Of a stretch of 64,000 nt of DNA, positions 45,954-56,537 are shown one piece after another. The DNA comes from Empedobacter brevis NBRC 14943 = ATCC 43319 (GTDB lineage: Bacteria; Bacteroidota; Bacteroidia; Flavobacteriales; Weeksellaceae). The notes beneath the pieces were generated by a model that searched no databases, had not been told where the DNA came from, and saw only the letters and a list, made by a program, of their open reading frames with translations. The stretch spans positions 124,001-188,000 of the forward strand of contig NZ_KB908296.1 of assembly GCF_000382425.1 (NCBI RefSeq), written 5' to 3'. Numbering within the stretch: position 1 is the stretch's first letter; each line of letters begins with the position of its first letter. The translations under genes and the position numbers were made by a program.

Positions 45954-46565
45954 ATGAAATTTACAGATAAAGCTTGGTCTATTTTTAATCAAAGCATTAA
46001 TGACTATCACCAATATGATGACGTAAATCGTCAAATCGAAAATCCATATAACGAAGATGATTTGATTGCTCACTTATTGTACAAGAAAAACTGGATTGAT
46101 ACTGTACAATGGCATTTAGAAGATATTATCCGTAACCCGGAAATTGATCCTGTTGAAGCACTAAGTTTGAAACGCTGGATTGATAAATCGAACCAAGAGC
46201 GTACGGATATGGTAGAGTATGTAGATAGCTGGTTTTTAAAGCAATATGAAAATGTTGAAGTGAAAGCTGATGCAACCTATAATACTGAGTCCCCTGCTTG
46301 GGCTGTGGATCGTTTTTCAATTTTATCTTTGAAAGTTTACCACATGAAACAAGAGGTAGAACGTGAAGATGCTACCCCAGAACATAAAGCAGCTTGTCAA
46401 TTGAAATTAGATATTCTGAATCAACAACACCAAGATTTATCTATTGCGATTGAAGAATTGTTAGCAGATTTTGAAGCAGGAAAAAAATACATGAAAGTGT
46501 ATAAACAAATGAAAATGTACAATGACGAGGATTTGAATCCTGTTCTTTATGCAAATAAAAAATAG
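45954..46565 (+). CDS. DUF4254 protein
   Basis: 203 residues from ATG 45954 (MKFTDKAWSIFNQSINDYHQYD). I prefer this start to 45927, which adds a non-conserved MLLFYKQIH. The chain is nearly all helix and has no signal peptide. NPYNEDDLIAHLLYKKNWIDTVQWHLEDIIRNP and SPAWAVDRFSILSLKVYHM are the recognisable DUF4254 blocks of Bacteroidota. Function is unknown. It is a single gene between tatA and a terminator. Confidence 0.85.
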   Translation: MKFTDKAWSIFNQSINDYHQYDDVNRQIENPYNEDDLIAHLLYKKNWIDTVQWHLEDIIRNPEIDPVEALSLKRWIDKSNQERTDMVEYVDSWFLKQYENVEVKADATYNTESPAWAVDRFSILSLKVYHMKQEVEREDATPEHKAACQLKLDILNQQHQDLSIAIEELLADFEAGKKYMKVYKQMKMYNDEDLNPVLYANKK

Positions 46566-46590
46566 AATGTAAATAATCATTCAACTATTA

Positions 46591-46621
46591 AAAACTCATC
46601 TTTCGGGATGAGTTTTTTTTG
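46591..46621 (+). terminator. Terminator of the DUF4254 gene
   Basis: AAAACTCATC/GATGAGTTTT stem with a TTTCGG loop, then a T-run. Confidence 0.9.
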
Positions 46622-46738
46622 TTCTGAAAATATTTTGTCAAGAAAGTGATCAAATTGATATTTTTAGGCAGAAATTTCATTTCTTTTAATATGCACGCAT
46701 AGGAATTAAGTAAATTAGGTGATTTAAAAATCATTGGT

Positions 46739-47968
46739 ATGCAGTATCATCAACTTTATCAACAGTTAAAAGAAGCTTTTGATCTGAATCAAACTTCAAC
46801 CAAATATCCGGCGCTTAATTTAAAACTAATCAAACATCAAATTACTTCAGATTCAGCTGAAGATTTGTTGACAGATTCCTCTCAATTAATATGCAAAGAT
46901 CACCATCTTAGTTTTGATGAAAGTGATTCGGTAAACATGATTTATGGAAATGATGATGTTGACATTCGAGATTACAACATAGAATGCAACAAAAAATTCG
47001 ATTATACCATTGTTCAGCGTTTGGATACAGAAGAAGCAGAAGGAGCAATTATTTTTTTTCATGGATTGAATGAGAAAAATTGGGACAAGTATTTACCTTG
47101 GGCTTATGAAATAGCTCAACAAACAAAAAAAGCTGTTATTCTTTTTCCTATAGCTTTTCATATGAATAGAGCTGAAGATACCTGGAGCGATAGACGTAAA
47201 ATGGTAGAAGTATCTAAAATGAGAATGAAAGATAACCGGGACAATTCAGATTCTTCTTATGTAAATGCCGCTATTAGTGCAAGACTGGAAGCGTATCCGC
47301 AGCGAATTTTTTGGTCTGGTTTTCAAACCTATTCCGATACGATAAAATTAGTCAATCAAATTAGAAATGGAGAATTATCTTCTATCAAGAAAAATGCTAA
47401 AATTGATTTATTTGGTTATTCGATAGGCTCTTTTTTATCTGTAATTTTGATGATGGCAAATCCGAAAGGTATTTTTTCAGATTCAAAGTTATTCTGCTTT
47501 TGTGGAGGGATGACAATTGATCGAATGTATCCGATTTCTAAATATATTATGGACTCTAAAGCTGCAATCACGATGCAAACTGTTTTTGCTGAATTGTTAA
47601 GTACAAACTTCAAAAATGACAAACGTCTGGGGCATTTTCAAAATCCGTCTTTACACAAAGAAGAAAGCTGGTTCAAGATGATGCTACGTTACAATTATTT
47701 TCAAAAAGAAAGAGAAGAACGATTAAAAGACCTTCAGCTGAAAATAAAATCATATGTGTTAGAAAAAGATGAAGTGGCGCCGCCAATAGAAGCATTGAAT
47801 ACATTACAAGGAGGTTATCGAAAGCTGAAAACAGCTGTTGAAATTGTTGATTATGCGTTTGATTATTCACACATGGTTCCATTTCCTTTGACAATCAAAA
47901 AAGAAAATGAAATAACACAAGCATTTAAACACTTTGTCAATTCTGCAAGTCAATTTTATTTAAAGTGA
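46739..47968 (+). CDS. Alpha/beta-hydrolase-fold protein, possibly DUF6051
   Basis: 409 residues, cytosolic. A core hydrolase pattern is visible: AIIFFHGLNEKNWDKYLPWA (oxyanion loop, about 101-120), a nucleophile elbow FGYSIGSF (about 223-230), an Asp in LEKDEVAPP (about 342) and a His in YSHMVPFP (about 380). So the catalytic triad is plausible. The first 95 residues and the helical C-terminus are unusual. I believe it matches DUF6051 but could not confirm this. Substrate unknown. It is a single gene; the stretch 46622-46738 before it is AT-rich and empty. Confidence 0.7.
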   Translation: MQYHQLYQQLKEAFDLNQTSTKYPALNLKLIKHQITSDSAEDLLTDSSQLICKDHHLSFDESDSVNMIYGNDDVDIRDYNIECNKKFDYTIVQRLDTEEAEGAIIFFHGLNEKNWDKYLPWAYEIAQQTKKAVILFPIAFHMNRAEDTWSDRRKMVEVSKMRMKDNRDNSDSSYVNAAISARLEAYPQRIFWSGFQTYSDTIKLVNQIRNGELSSIKKNAKIDLFGYSIGSFLSVILMMANPKGIFSDSKLFCFCGGMTIDRMYPISKYIMDSKAAITMQTVFAELLSTNFKNDKRLGHFQNPSLHKEESWFKMMLRYNYFQKEREERLKDLQLKIKSYVLEKDEVAPPIEALNTLQGGYRKLKTAVEIVDYAFDYSHMVPFPLTIKKENEITQAFKHFVNSASQFYLK

Positions 47969-48070
47969 GTGGAATGAATATGTTTTCTTAAGAATAGAGA
48001 AATACTTGAAACTTATTTGATGTGTTTGAAAAATTAAAAGTAAATTTAACGTTGCTGTAAAATTTCACAC

Positions 48071-50272
48071 ATGAAAAAAAATTATTTCAAACCTATCTTT
48101 TTAGGTATAAGCTTATTTTCTATTGCTGTTTTTGGACAACAAGAAAAACCAAAATACGATTATCAAGAAGCTTTCAAACCTTTTTTTTATCAAAATAATG
48201 CAACCGAAACTCGTTCAGCGAGTGGAAAACCTGGTCATAATTATTGGCAAAACCGTGCTGATTATACCTTGAATGTGAGTTTAAACGAAGAAAAAAACGA
48301 AATTTCAGGAACTTCAGAGATTACGTATACCAACAATAGTTTTGATGATTTAGACTTTTTATGGTTGCAATTGGACCAAAATTTATTCAAAAAAGATTCA
48401 CGGGGAAGTACTTTGGTTCCTCTTTCCGGAAGTCGTTACGGAGATTCTGTGTCCCAATTTGAAGGTGGATATAACATAAAATCTGTTCAAATAGATGGGA
48501 AAAATGCAAACTACACTATTTCTGATACTCGGATGCAAATTGATTTAGCGAGCCATTTGAAAGCGAGAGGAGGAAAAGCTAAAATTAAAATTGAGTATTC
48601 GTTTACTTCTCCTGATTATGGAGCGGATAGAATGGGAGTAGAGCCAACAAAGAATGGAAAGATTTTTACAATGGCACAATGGTTTCCGCGTATGGCTGTT
48701 TATGATGACATCATGGGATGGAACACTTTACCTTATTTAGGAGCTGGAGAATTTTATTTGGAATACGGAGATGTAACAGCTAGTATAACAGTTCCATCTA
48801 CACATTATGTTGTTGGATCGGGTGAATTATTGAATCAGAATGAAGTGTATTCTAAAGAAGAAATAAACAGATGGAACAAAGCAAAAGCAAGTGATAAAAC
48901 AGTAATTATCCGTTCAGCAGATGAAGTGAATAAAGCTTCTAAAACAGCAAAAGGAACGAAAACATGGAAGTTTAAAATTCAGAATACACGCGATTTTGCA
49001 TGGGCTTCATCATCTGCTTTTATCGTAGATGCTGCAAAGATTAATTTACCAAGCGGTCAAAAATCATTAGCAATCTCTGCTTATCCTGTCGAAAGTGACG
49101 GACAAGCGGCCTGGGGAAGATCAACAGAATACACAAAGGCATCAATAGAGCATTACTCAAAACAATGGTTTGAATATCCTTATCCTGCTGCTACAAATGT
49201 AGCGGGAAATGAAGGGGGGATGGAATATCCGGGAATTGTTTTCTGCCACATGAATTCGAAAGGAGAAGGCCTTTGGGGCGTTACAGATCATGAATTCGGA
49301 CATATTTGGTTCCCGATGATTGTTGGTTCTAATGAACGTGTTCATGGTTGGATGGATGAAGGTTTTAATACGTTTATCAATGACATTTCTACAAAAAATT
49401 TCAACAATGGAGAATATTATAAAAAACAGTCTTTACAAAGAATGAGTAATTTCTTTTTCAGTGAAAATCTAGAACCGGTAACAACTCAACCGGATAATAT
49501 GCGAGAAAGAAATATTGGAGCTCTATTGTATTATAAGCCTGGAGCAGGAATGACAATTTTACGTGAAACAATTTTAGGCGAAGAAAAATTTGACAAAGCT
49601 TTACGACACTATATTAAGTATTGGTCCTTTAAACATCCAACGCCGGAAGATTTTTTTCGTACAATGGAAAATGTTGCAGGGGAAGAATTGTCGTGGTTTT
49701 GGAGAGGTTGGTTTTTGAATAAATGGACAATTGATCAAGGAATTAATAGTGCTAAATATGTGGACGGTGATTATAAGAAAGGATTGATTCTGAAAGTTGA
49801 AAACTTTGGACAACTACCAATGCCAACAACAATTCAAATAAATTTCAAAGACGGGACTTCTCAAGAAATGAAGTTGCCTGTTGAAGTTTGGAAACGTAAT
49901 ACGGAATGGTCATTTAAAGTACCTTCAACAAAAGAAGTTGCGACAATAAAACTAGATCCTAAAGGGGCTTTACCGGATACTGATCTCAAAAACAATGTTT
50001 TCAATATGACAGAAGCAAAGCCGGTAGAAAAGATTAATCCAAAAGAATATGAAGGAACATTTACCAATAAACAGATGAACGCAGATTTTGTGTTAAAAGC
50101 AGAAAATGATAAGTTGAATTTTGTTTTTAATGGACAAACATTTCCATTAAATTATCAAGGTGAAGGTAAGTTTATAAACGAACAAGCTGGACTTGATTTA
50201 AATTTTTCGAAAGATAAAAAAACGTTTACAATAGAAGAATCAGATCAGAAATTTGAATTTATAAAAAAATAA
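48071..50272 (+). CDS. M1-family metallopeptidase, secreted
   Basis: 733 residues. Signal peptide [23 protein letters not shown]. The N-terminal beta domain (about 60-330) leads to GGMEY (382-386), and the zinc site H407, H411 and E430 (HEFGH-X18-E), with E408 catalytic. A C-terminal beta part (about 600-733) follows, so the plan is longer than the LTA4H-like one at 23.1 kb. It is a broad aminopeptidase of the periplasm or cell surface. It is followed by a convergent DPP IV gene and a terminator. Confidence 0.95.
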   Translation: MKKNYFKPIFLGISLFSIAVFGQQEKPKYDYQEAFKPFFYQNNATETRSASGKPGHNYWQNRADYTLNVSLNEEKNEISGTSEITYTNNSFDDLDFLWLQLDQNLFKKDSRGSTLVPLSGSRYGDSVSQFEGGYNIKSVQIDGKNANYTISDTRMQIDLASHLKARGGKAKIKIEYSFTSPDYGADRMGVEPTKNGKIFTMAQWFPRMAVYDDIMGWNTLPYLGAGEFYLEYGDVTASITVPSTHYVVGSGELLNQNEVYSKEEINRWNKAKASDKTVIIRSADEVNKASKTAKGTKTWKFKIQNTRDFAWASSSAFIVDAAKINLPSGQKSLAISAYPVESDGQAAWGRSTEYTKASIEHYSKQWFEYPYPAATNVAGNEGGMEYPGIVFCHMNSKGEGLWGVTDHEFGHIWFPMIVGSNERVHGWMDEGFNTFINDISTKNFNNGEYYKKQSLQRMSNFFFSENLEPVTTQPDNMRERNIGALLYYKPGAGMTILRETILGEEKFDKALRHYIKYWSFKHPTPEDFFRTMENVAGEELSWFWRGWFLNKWTIDQGINSAKYVDGDYKKGLILKVENFGQLPMPTTIQINFKDGTSQEMKLPVEVWKRNTEWSFKVPSTKEVATIKLDPKGALPDTDLKNNVFNMTEAKPVEKINPKEYEGTFTNKQMNADFVLKAENDKLNFVFNGQTFPLNYQGEGKFINEQAGLDLNFSKDKKTFTIEESDQKFEFIKK

Positions 50273-50340
50273 GTTGAAGCTTATATAAAGGCTGAATTTT
50301 AAATCATACAGAACCTATTTCACGATCTCACGAAATAATA

Positions 50341-50370
50341 AAAAAACCACTTCGAAGGAAGTGGTTTTTT
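50341..50370. terminator. Bidirectional terminator, M1 peptidase / DPP IV
   Basis: AAAAAACCACTTC pairs with GAAGTGGTTTTTT around 4 nt, between the convergent genes. Confidence 0.9.
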
Positions 50371-50378
50371 GTTGACTA

Positions 50379-52517
50379 TTATTTTTGAGATGTACCTTCT
50401 GGTTTAAGATATAAATCGAAGTAATCTGTAATTTTTTGCATCAAATGAACGCGATCTTTTCCACGAACATTGTGCTCATGTCCGGGATAAACAAAGTAAT
50501 CCATTTGAACACCATTTTTCACGGCTTCGCGAATAAAATCAATAGAATGTTGCCAAACTACCACATTATCTTGCGCTCCGTGAATCATCAATAATTTACC
50601 TTTTAAGTCTTTTACACGGTTAATTAAATTCGTGTTTTTGAAACCTTCAGGATTATCTTGTGGCGATTCCATGTAACGTTCTGTGTACATGATTTCATAC
50701 TGTGCCCAATCTAAAACTGGTCCACCGGCTACTCCAACTTTGAAAACATCAGGTTTACGTAACATAAAAGAAGTGGTCATAAATCCACCATACGACCAGC
50801 CATGAATTCCCATACGTTCCGCATCTACGAAAGGTAAGGTTTTCAAGAAGTTGACACCTTTCATTTGATCATTCATTTCTGTTGTTGCTACATTTCCATG
50901 GATAGCTTGCTCAAATTTAAGACCTCTATTCGCTGATCCTCGTCCATCCATTGTAAACACAACATAGCCTTTTTCGGCTAAATGATCGTACCAAAGATTT
51001 CCTGTTGCAGGAAAACGATTCGTGATTAATTGCGCGTGAGGTCCATTGTATAAATAAACGATAACTGGATATTTTTTCGAAGAATCAAAGTTTGTGGGAT
51101 AGATTAATTTTCCATACAAATCTGTTCCATCATCCGCTTTTAACGTTACATTTTCAACTTTCGCAGTGTTGTAATTTGTTAAAGGATTTTGAGCAGTTAA
51201 GATATTTTGTTTGAATTTTCCATTCGCATCCAACACATCAATTTTACGAGGCGTGTTGTCATTACTCCAGTTGTCAATCGCATATTCTCCGTTCGATGAA
51301 ACCGAAACATTGTGTGTACCTGCATCTGTTGTTATTTTACGCAATTTTCCATTCTCCCAATTTACCGCATATAAATGACGATCTTTCGGAGAATCTTTTG
51401 TTGTCATGATTAAGAATTCTTTTTTCTTCGCATTTTCTCCAACAAGATCTGTTACAATCCAATCTCCTTTTGTGATTTGGTTTAATAATTTTCCGGCTGT
51501 ATTGAAACGATACAAATGCATAAAACCATCACGTTGTGACCACCAAACAAACTCGTTTGTTTTTCCGGGAATAAAGTGTAATTCGTTCTGAGGTTCTACA
51601 TATTTTGCATCATCTTCTTTGAATAATGTTTTAATCAATTTTCCTGAAACGGCATCATATTGGTTTAATTCCAAATGTTTTTGATTACGAGACAATAATG
51701 CAATGTAAATATGTTTTTCATCAGGAGACCACGTAACCGAAGTAAGGTAATGATCTACTTCCGGATGCGTTTCTAAGAAAGTTGTTTTCTGAGTTGCCGG
51801 ATTATAAACACCTAATGTTACCGTATGATTTTTGGTTCCGGCAAACGGATATTTGATGTTTTTGTTCACCGCAGGTTGAACAGACCAATCGATAATCGGA
51901 TAATCTGTTACAACAGTTTGATCCATTCTATAAAAAGCAACTAAACTTCCTTTTGGCGAAATAAAAATTCCTTTGTGAATCCCGAATTCATTTTGATGAA
52001 CCGATTTTCCATTGACGATTTCATATTTTCCGTCTTTGGTAATTTGATGTGTTTTTCCCGCTTTATCAACAAAAAATAAATTGTTATCAATCACATATCC
52101 AACTTGATTATTTGTTGCGTCAAATTCTATATTTTCTGCATTATCAGGAAGCTTTAGCCAATCTGTTTGCTGACCAGCAGTTGTAATTGTTTTGTAACCC
52201 GTTTTTGTAGAATAATATGCTTGCTTATCATTGATCCAATTCAAAGAAGGAATTCTTTTATTCTCGAATTGAGAACTTCTGAAAATGGTATCCGTTTTTA
52301 GCGAAGGAACTTCTTTCTTGATTAAAGCTTCTCCGTAAGACGTTTTTACATTTTGCGTGTACGCATTTTGATTCGGGATCCATTGAACTTGATTTAGACT
52401 TTCGATACGTAAATTTGTCGATAATCCAAGTACAGCGTCTTCCATTGTGACATTCTTTTTCTGAGCAAGTAAACTGGCGCTCATCAAAAGCGTACTGAAT
52501 AAAATTGTTTTTTTCAT
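50379..52517 (-). CDS. Dipeptidyl peptidase IV (S9B)
   Basis: 712 residues, the length of the Flavobacterium DPP IV. It removes X-Pro/X-Ala dipeptides from the N-terminus in the periplasm. Signal peptide to about A18. A beta-propeller (about 40-440) is followed by the hydrolase domain with S575 in GWSYGG, D650 in HGAQDN and a His at 680 or 682 in PGHEHNVRG. FTMDGRGSANRG precedes the elbow. It follows the ArsC-like gene by 9 nt in one operon. It complements the prolyl oligopeptidase and the M1 enzymes. Confidence 0.96.
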   Translation of the reverse strand: MKKTILFSTLLMSASLLAQKKNVTMEDAVLGLSTNLRIESLNQVQWIPNQNAYTQNVKTSYGEALIKKEVPSLKTDTIFRSSQFENKRIPSLNWINDKQAYYSTKTGYKTITTAGQQTDWLKLPDNAENIEFDATNNQVGYVIDNNLFFVDKAGKTHQITKDGKYEIVNGKSVHQNEFGIHKGIFISPKGSLVAFYRMDQTVVTDYPIIDWSVQPAVNKNIKYPFAGTKNHTVTLGVYNPATQKTTFLETHPEVDHYLTSVTWSPDEKHIYIALLSRNQKHLELNQYDAVSGKLIKTLFKEDDAKYVEPQNELHFIPGKTNEFVWWSQRDGFMHLYRFNTAGKLLNQITKGDWIVTDLVGENAKKKEFLIMTTKDSPKDRHLYAVNWENGKLRKITTDAGTHNVSVSSNGEYAIDNWSNDNTPRKIDVLDANGKFKQNILTAQNPLTNYNTAKVENVTLKADDGTDLYGKLIYPTNFDSSKKYPVIVYLYNGPHAQLITNRFPATGNLWYDHLAEKGYVVFTMDGRGSANRGLKFEQAIHGNVATTEMNDQMKGVNFLKTLPFVDAERMGIHGWSYGGFMTTSFMLRKPDVFKVGVAGGPVLDWAQYEIMYTERYMESPQDNPEGFKNTNLINRVKDLKGKLLMIHGAQDNVVVWQHSIDFIREAVKNGVQMDYFVYPGHEHNVRGKDRVHLMQKITDYFDLYLKPEGTSQK

Positions 52518-52526
52518 GTGTGATTT

Positions 52527-52874
52527 CTATTTCAAATATTGCCCTAGGGCTTCTAAGTTCTTCTTTTCGTTACCGATAAAAATTTTATCTCCGTCAACAA
52601 CCACAGGACGCTTCAAGAATGTATAATCCGATAAAATATAATTTTTGATATCCTCTTCAGAAAGTTGTTGATCTTTCAATCCTAATTTTTTATAATTCTG
52701 AGCGCGACGCGAAAAAAGAGCTTCATAGCTTCCTGCTAAATCTTTCATTTCGGCTAATTCTTCTTCAGAAATTGCGGTTGATTTAATTTCATGCAAGTCA
52801 AAACCTGTAAAATCAAACTCTTTCATGATGCGTTTGCAAGTATCACACGTCTTCAAAAAAAATATTTTTTTCAT
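52527..52874 (-). CDS. ArsC/Spx-family thioredoxin-fold protein
   Basis: 115 residues, thioredoxin fold. The N-terminal CDTCKR (10-15) gives a CX2C, with the signature Cys10. FSRRAQNYKKLG carries the basic anion site and FLKRPVV the cis-Pro. These are the three marks of the YffB/ArsC family. Whether it reduces arsenate is not shown; many close relatives are redox or assembly proteins. It is upstream of DPP IV with a 9-nt gap. Confidence 0.85.
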   Translation of the reverse strand: MKKIFFLKTCDTCKRIMKEFDFTGFDLHEIKSTAISEEELAEMKDLAGSYEALFSRRAQNYKKLGLKDQQLSEEDIKNYILSDYTFLKRPVVVDGDKIFIGNEKKNLEALGQYLK

Positions 52875-52972
52875 TTCTCAAAAATCTTTGGTTGTGTAAA
52901 TATAAATAAGATTCTTCTTTTTTGAGGAGGAGAAAGAATTTTGTCGGGATATATTTCAAGTCGATAAAAAAC

Positions 52973-52980
52973 TATCTTTG
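52973..52980 (+). promoter_or_regulatory. -7 box of rluF, 5 nt before its ATG
   Basis: TATCTTTG with only 5 nt to the rluF ATG at 52986. There is no room for a ribosome site. No -33 TTTG at regular spacing. Confidence 0.5.
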
Positions 52981-52985
52981 TAGTT

Positions 52986-53891
52986 ATGGAGGAGACTAGT
53001 TTTTTACGTTTAAATAAATACATCAGTGATAGTGGGTTCTGTTCGAGACGAGAAGCAGATCAGTACATCGAAAACAGATTGGTTCAGATAAATGGAAGAG
53101 TTGCTAAAATAGGTCAATTTGTAGGGCCTCATGATGTGGTAACGGTGAAAGGAGTTGAGATAGAGCCAAGAGAAAAGGAAAACGCTGTTTATATTATGCT
53201 GAATAAACCTGTTGGAATTACGTGTACAACAGATTCTACAGATCCTGATAATATTATTGATTTTCTTTCTTTTGGAGAGCGAATTTTTCCGATTGGCCGT
53301 TTAGACAAAGATTCACAAGGATTGATCTTATTAACGAGTGATGGAGATATTGTGAATAAAATTTTACGGGCAGGGAATAATCATGAAAAAGAATATATTG
53401 TAACGGTTGATAAGCCCATTACAGACGATTTTTGCGAACGAATGTCTAAAGGTGTTCCGATTTTGAATCAAGTCACAAAAAAATGTAAAATAGAGAAAAT
53501 AAGTAACAATGTTTTTAAAATTACGTTGATACAAGGTTTAAATAGGCAAATTCGCCGTATGTGTGATTATTTTGGTTACAATGTCAAAAAATTAGAACGG
53601 GTTCGAATAATGAACTTAACCTTGAATGTAGGAATTGGTCAGCACCGAGATCTAACTGCAGAAGAATTAGCAGAAATCAATCGTTTGACAAAAGATTCGG
53701 AAAAACATGAAGAAAAGAAAACTACATCAAAACCGAAAAAATCATCTGTAAAAAAATCAAAAGAAATTTCTCCTGATTTCAAAGATTCAAAAGGGAAATC
53801 AATTAAAAAATCAAAGCCAAAAACCAAAACTTCACAAGCACGAGTAGGGAAAAGCAATCCCAATAAGGCGAAAGGAGGAAAGAGAAGATAA
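52986..53891 (+). CDS. rluF: 23S rRNA pseudouridine synthase RluF-like
   Basis: 301 residues. An S4 domain (about 5-65, [22 protein letters not shown]) precedes the RsuA/RluB-type catalytic domain, with D107 in [14 protein letters not shown]. The pattern [12 protein letters not shown]-type (here [16 protein letters not shown]) is that of RluF/RluB. RluF modifies 23S U2604 in E. coli. A Lys/Ser/Thr-rich C-terminal tail (about 240-301) is added. The start is at ATG 52986. The rluB gene lies 4.3 kb further, on the other strand. Confidence 0.92.
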   Translation: MEETSFLRLNKYISDSGFCSRREADQYIENRLVQINGRVAKIGQFVGPHDVVTVKGVEIEPREKENAVYIMLNKPVGITCTTDSTDPDNIIDFLSFGERIFPIGRLDKDSQGLILLTSDGDIVNKILRAGNNHEKEYIVTVDKPITDDFCERMSKGVPILNQVTKKCKIEKISNNVFKITLIQGLNRQIRRMCDYFGYNVKKLERVRIMNLTLNVGIGQHRDLTAEELAEINRLTKDSEKHEEKKTTSKPKKSSVKKSKEISPDFKDSKGKSIKKSKPKTKTSQARVGKSNPNKAKGGKRR

Positions 53892-53899
53892 AAAGAGAG

Positions 53900-53928
53900 A
53901 GACGTTTCAAATGATTCGTCTTTTTTTA
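53900..53928 (+). terminator. Terminator of rluF
   Basis: AGACG/CGTCT with an inner TCA/TGA pair across a T-T mismatch, then seven T. It begins 8 nt after the stop. Confidence 0.65.
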
Positions 53929-54011
53929 TTCATTTTTTATCGAATACTAATTTCCGTCATATTGCTTTACGAAAGATTCAATATCTTTATCATGTAAAAT
54001 ATCAATCACAC

Positions 54012-56456
54012 ATGAAGAAAATTGTTTATTCATTGCTGTTTTTAGCGATGACTTTAGGAACATCGGTAAATGCACAAGAAAATGTTACATTTCAATTACC
54101 GCCACAAGAAATATTACAATTGGCAGATGCAGATATGCCACCATCAATTAGTACAGATCGTAAAGCAGAAAATGCATTTTTGTCTTATAGAAGTCGTTAT
54201 AAAACAATTAACGAATTGTCAGAAACAGAATTGCGCTTGGCTGGATTGCGTATAAATCCGGTAACAAATATTAATTCTCGAGAAACGTTTAGCGAGAGAA
54301 TTACGTTTTTTGATCTTAAAACATCAAAAGAAAAAGTGATTGCTGGTTTACCAGCGAAAGGTCGTTTTTCGAATCAATCTTGGAACACAAGTCAATCAAA
54401 ATTTGCACTAACAAATACAACAGATAAAGGAGTTGAATTGTGGATTGTAGATGTAAAAACACAGGTTGCAATTAAAGTGTATGAAGACAAATTGAATGCA
54501 AATTTAGGCCGCCCTTTTAGTTGGATTTCAGATTCAGAAGTATTGGTAAATGTGATTCCTGCTTCTAGAAAAGCGTTGATAAATACGGTTGATGTGATTC
54601 CTACTGGACCAACAGTTTCTGTTGCAGATGGAAAAGAAGCTCAAAATAGAACCTACCAGGATTTATTGAAGAATAAAAATGATGAGTTCAATTTCGAACA
54701 ATTGGCGATTTCTGAATTGGTAAAAGTGAATATCGAAACAGGAGCAAAGTCGAAATGGAAAGATGCAGCAATGTATACAGATGTTGCAATTTCTCCGGAT
54801 GGACAATATGTCTTGGTCAATGAGATCAAAAAACCGTTCTCTTATTTAGTCACATATAGTAGTTTTCCTTCTACAGATGTTGTATATGACATCAACGGGA
54901 AGTTAGTAAAAGAAATTGATCATAAAGAATTGCAAGAAGTAGTTCCTAAAGGATTTTCTTCTACTATAATAGGGAAAAGAAGTTTGAATTGGAGAGCTGA
55001 TAAACCAAATACATTATACTGGGTTGAAGCTTTAGATGGTGGAGATGCTAACAAGCCGGCAGAGTATCGTGACGCGCTTTATCAAGTTACAGCACCATTC
55101 ACATCTGAGAAAGAATTATTGGTAAAAGTAAAAGACCGTTACAGAGGAGTTACTTGGGGGAATGATGAGGTCGCTTTAGTTCGTGATGCGTGGTACAATA
55201 CACGTAATGAAAGTACTTATCTTTTCAATCCATCGAATCCAAAACAAGAACCGGTTCGTTTCTTCAATAGAAATACACAAGATGCCTACAATAATCCAGG
55301 AAATTTTGTTACAGAAATGAATGATTACGGATTTAATGTACTTTCAATCAACAAAGGGAAATTGATGTTAGTTGGAGAAGGTGTTTCTCCGGAAGGAATT
55401 TTACCTTTTGTAGATGATTTTGAGATCAAAACACAAAAAACGTCTCGTTTATGGAGAGCAAAGAAATCAGATAAGCTAGAAACAATCGCTCGTGTTATTG
55501 ATCCAAAGAAAGGAATTATTTTAGAACAAATTCAGTCTAAAACAGATTATCCAAATTTATATGTTCGTACTATTTTTCAAAAAGGAGGAAAGCCAAAACA
55601 AGTAACATTTACAAAAAATCCTTTTGAAGCGATGAGTAAAGTTTCAAAAGAATTAATTACTTACAAACGTGCTGATGGAGTAGAGTTATCAGGAACGTTG
55701 TATTTACCGCCAAATTACGACAAATCGAAGAAAGAAAAATTGCCAATGTTAATGTGGGCTTATCCGCGTGAGTTTAAAGATGCTTCAACAGCAGGTCAGG
55801 TCACAACTTCTGAAAATAAATTTACTTCTCCTTCTTATGGAGGTCCTATTTTTTGGGCATTGAGAGGATATGCAGTTTTAGATGATGCGGCTTTCCCAAT
55901 TATCGGAGAAGGAAAAGAGGAACCAAATGATACTTTTGTCCCACAATTGGTAGCGAATGCTAAAGCAGCAATTGATGCTGTGGATAACTTAGGTTTCATT
56001 GATCGTGAAAAAGTAGCTGTTGGTGGGCATTCTTATGGTGCATTTATGACAGCGAATTTATTAACGCATTCAAACTTATTTGCAGCAGGAATTGCACGTT
56101 CAGGAGCATATAACCGTACATTAACGCCGTTTGGTTTCCAGTCAGAACAACGTAATTATTGGGAAGCACCAGATGTTTATAATATAATGGCACCTTTTCA
56201 AAATGCGAATAAAATGAAAACACCATTATTGTTAATTCATGGAGATGCGGATAACAATACAGGAACTTTCCCAATGCAATCAGAACGTTATTTCAATGCA
56301 TTAAAAGGTTTAGGAGCGACAACTCGTTTGGTATTATTACCTAAAGAATCTCATGGATACGCTGCCAAAGAAAATGTTTTACACATGTTATGGGAACAAG
56401 ATCAGTGGTTAGAAAAATATGTAAAAAACAAAGGTAAAGAAATCGAAAAGAAATAA
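54012..56456 (+). CDS. S9 family peptidase, glutamyl-endopeptidase-like
   Basis: 814 residues. Signal peptide to about A21. A beta-propeller (about 90-500) is followed by the hydrolase domain with S674 in GGHSYGAFMTA, D747 in HGDADNNTGT and H781 in KESHGYA. The lines IGEGKEEPNDTFVPQL, ARSGAYNRTLTPFGFQ and MQSERYFNALKGLGA match plant chloroplast glutamyl endopeptidase more closely than DPP IV or acylaminoacyl peptidase. So the preferred P1 may be Glu; this is inferred, not shown. It is single, with a perfect terminator. Confidence 0.93.
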   Translation: MKKIVYSLLFLAMTLGTSVNAQENVTFQLPPQEILQLADADMPPSISTDRKAENAFLSYRSRYKTINELSETELRLAGLRINPVTNINSRETFSERITFFDLKTSKEKVIAGLPAKGRFSNQSWNTSQSKFALTNTTDKGVELWIVDVKTQVAIKVYEDKLNANLGRPFSWISDSEVLVNVIPASRKALINTVDVIPTGPTVSVADGKEAQNRTYQDLLKNKNDEFNFEQLAISELVKVNIETGAKSKWKDAAMYTDVAISPDGQYVLVNEIKKPFSYLVTYSSFPSTDVVYDINGKLVKEIDHKELQEVVPKGFSSTIIGKRSLNWRADKPNTLYWVEALDGGDANKPAEYRDALYQVTAPFTSEKELLVKVKDRYRGVTWGNDEVALVRDAWYNTRNESTYLFNPSNPKQEPVRFFNRNTQDAYNNPGNFVTEMNDYGFNVLSINKGKLMLVGEGVSPEGILPFVDDFEIKTQKTSRLWRAKKSDKLETIARVIDPKKGIILEQIQSKTDYPNLYVRTIFQKGGKPKQVTFTKNPFEAMSKVSKELITYKRADGVELSGTLYLPPNYDKSKKEKLPMLMWAYPREFKDASTAGQVTTSENKFTSPSYGGPIFWALRGYAVLDDAAFPIIGEGKEEPNDTFVPQLVANAKAAIDAVDNLGFIDREKVAVGGHSYGAFMTANLLTHSNLFAAGIARSGAYNRTLTPFGFQSEQRNYWEAPDVYNIMAPFQNANKMKTPLLLIHGDADNNTGTFPMQSERYFNALKGLGATTRLVLLPKESHGYAAKENVLHMLWEQDQWLEKYVKNKGKEIEKK

Positions 56457-56470
56457 TTTTTTCCTTTAAT

Positions 56471-56508
56471 AACAAAAAAACGACTCAATTTTGAGTCGTT
56501 TTTTTGTT
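56471..56508 (+). terminator. Terminator of the S9 peptidase gene
   Basis: Two 18-nt arms (core CGACTCAA/TTGAGTCG) around TT, with A7 and T7 runs in the arms. It may work both ways. Confidence 0.92.
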
Positions 56509-56510
56509 AT

Positions 56511-56534
56511 ATTTATGATTATATAATCATAAAT
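56511..56534. repeat. 24-nt perfect palindrome just before the GLPGLI gene
   Basis: ATTTATGATTAT and its exact complement with no loop, ending 3 nt before the ATG at 56538. It covers the place where a ribosome site or operator would sit. Confidence 0.65.
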
Positions 56535-56537
56535 AGC

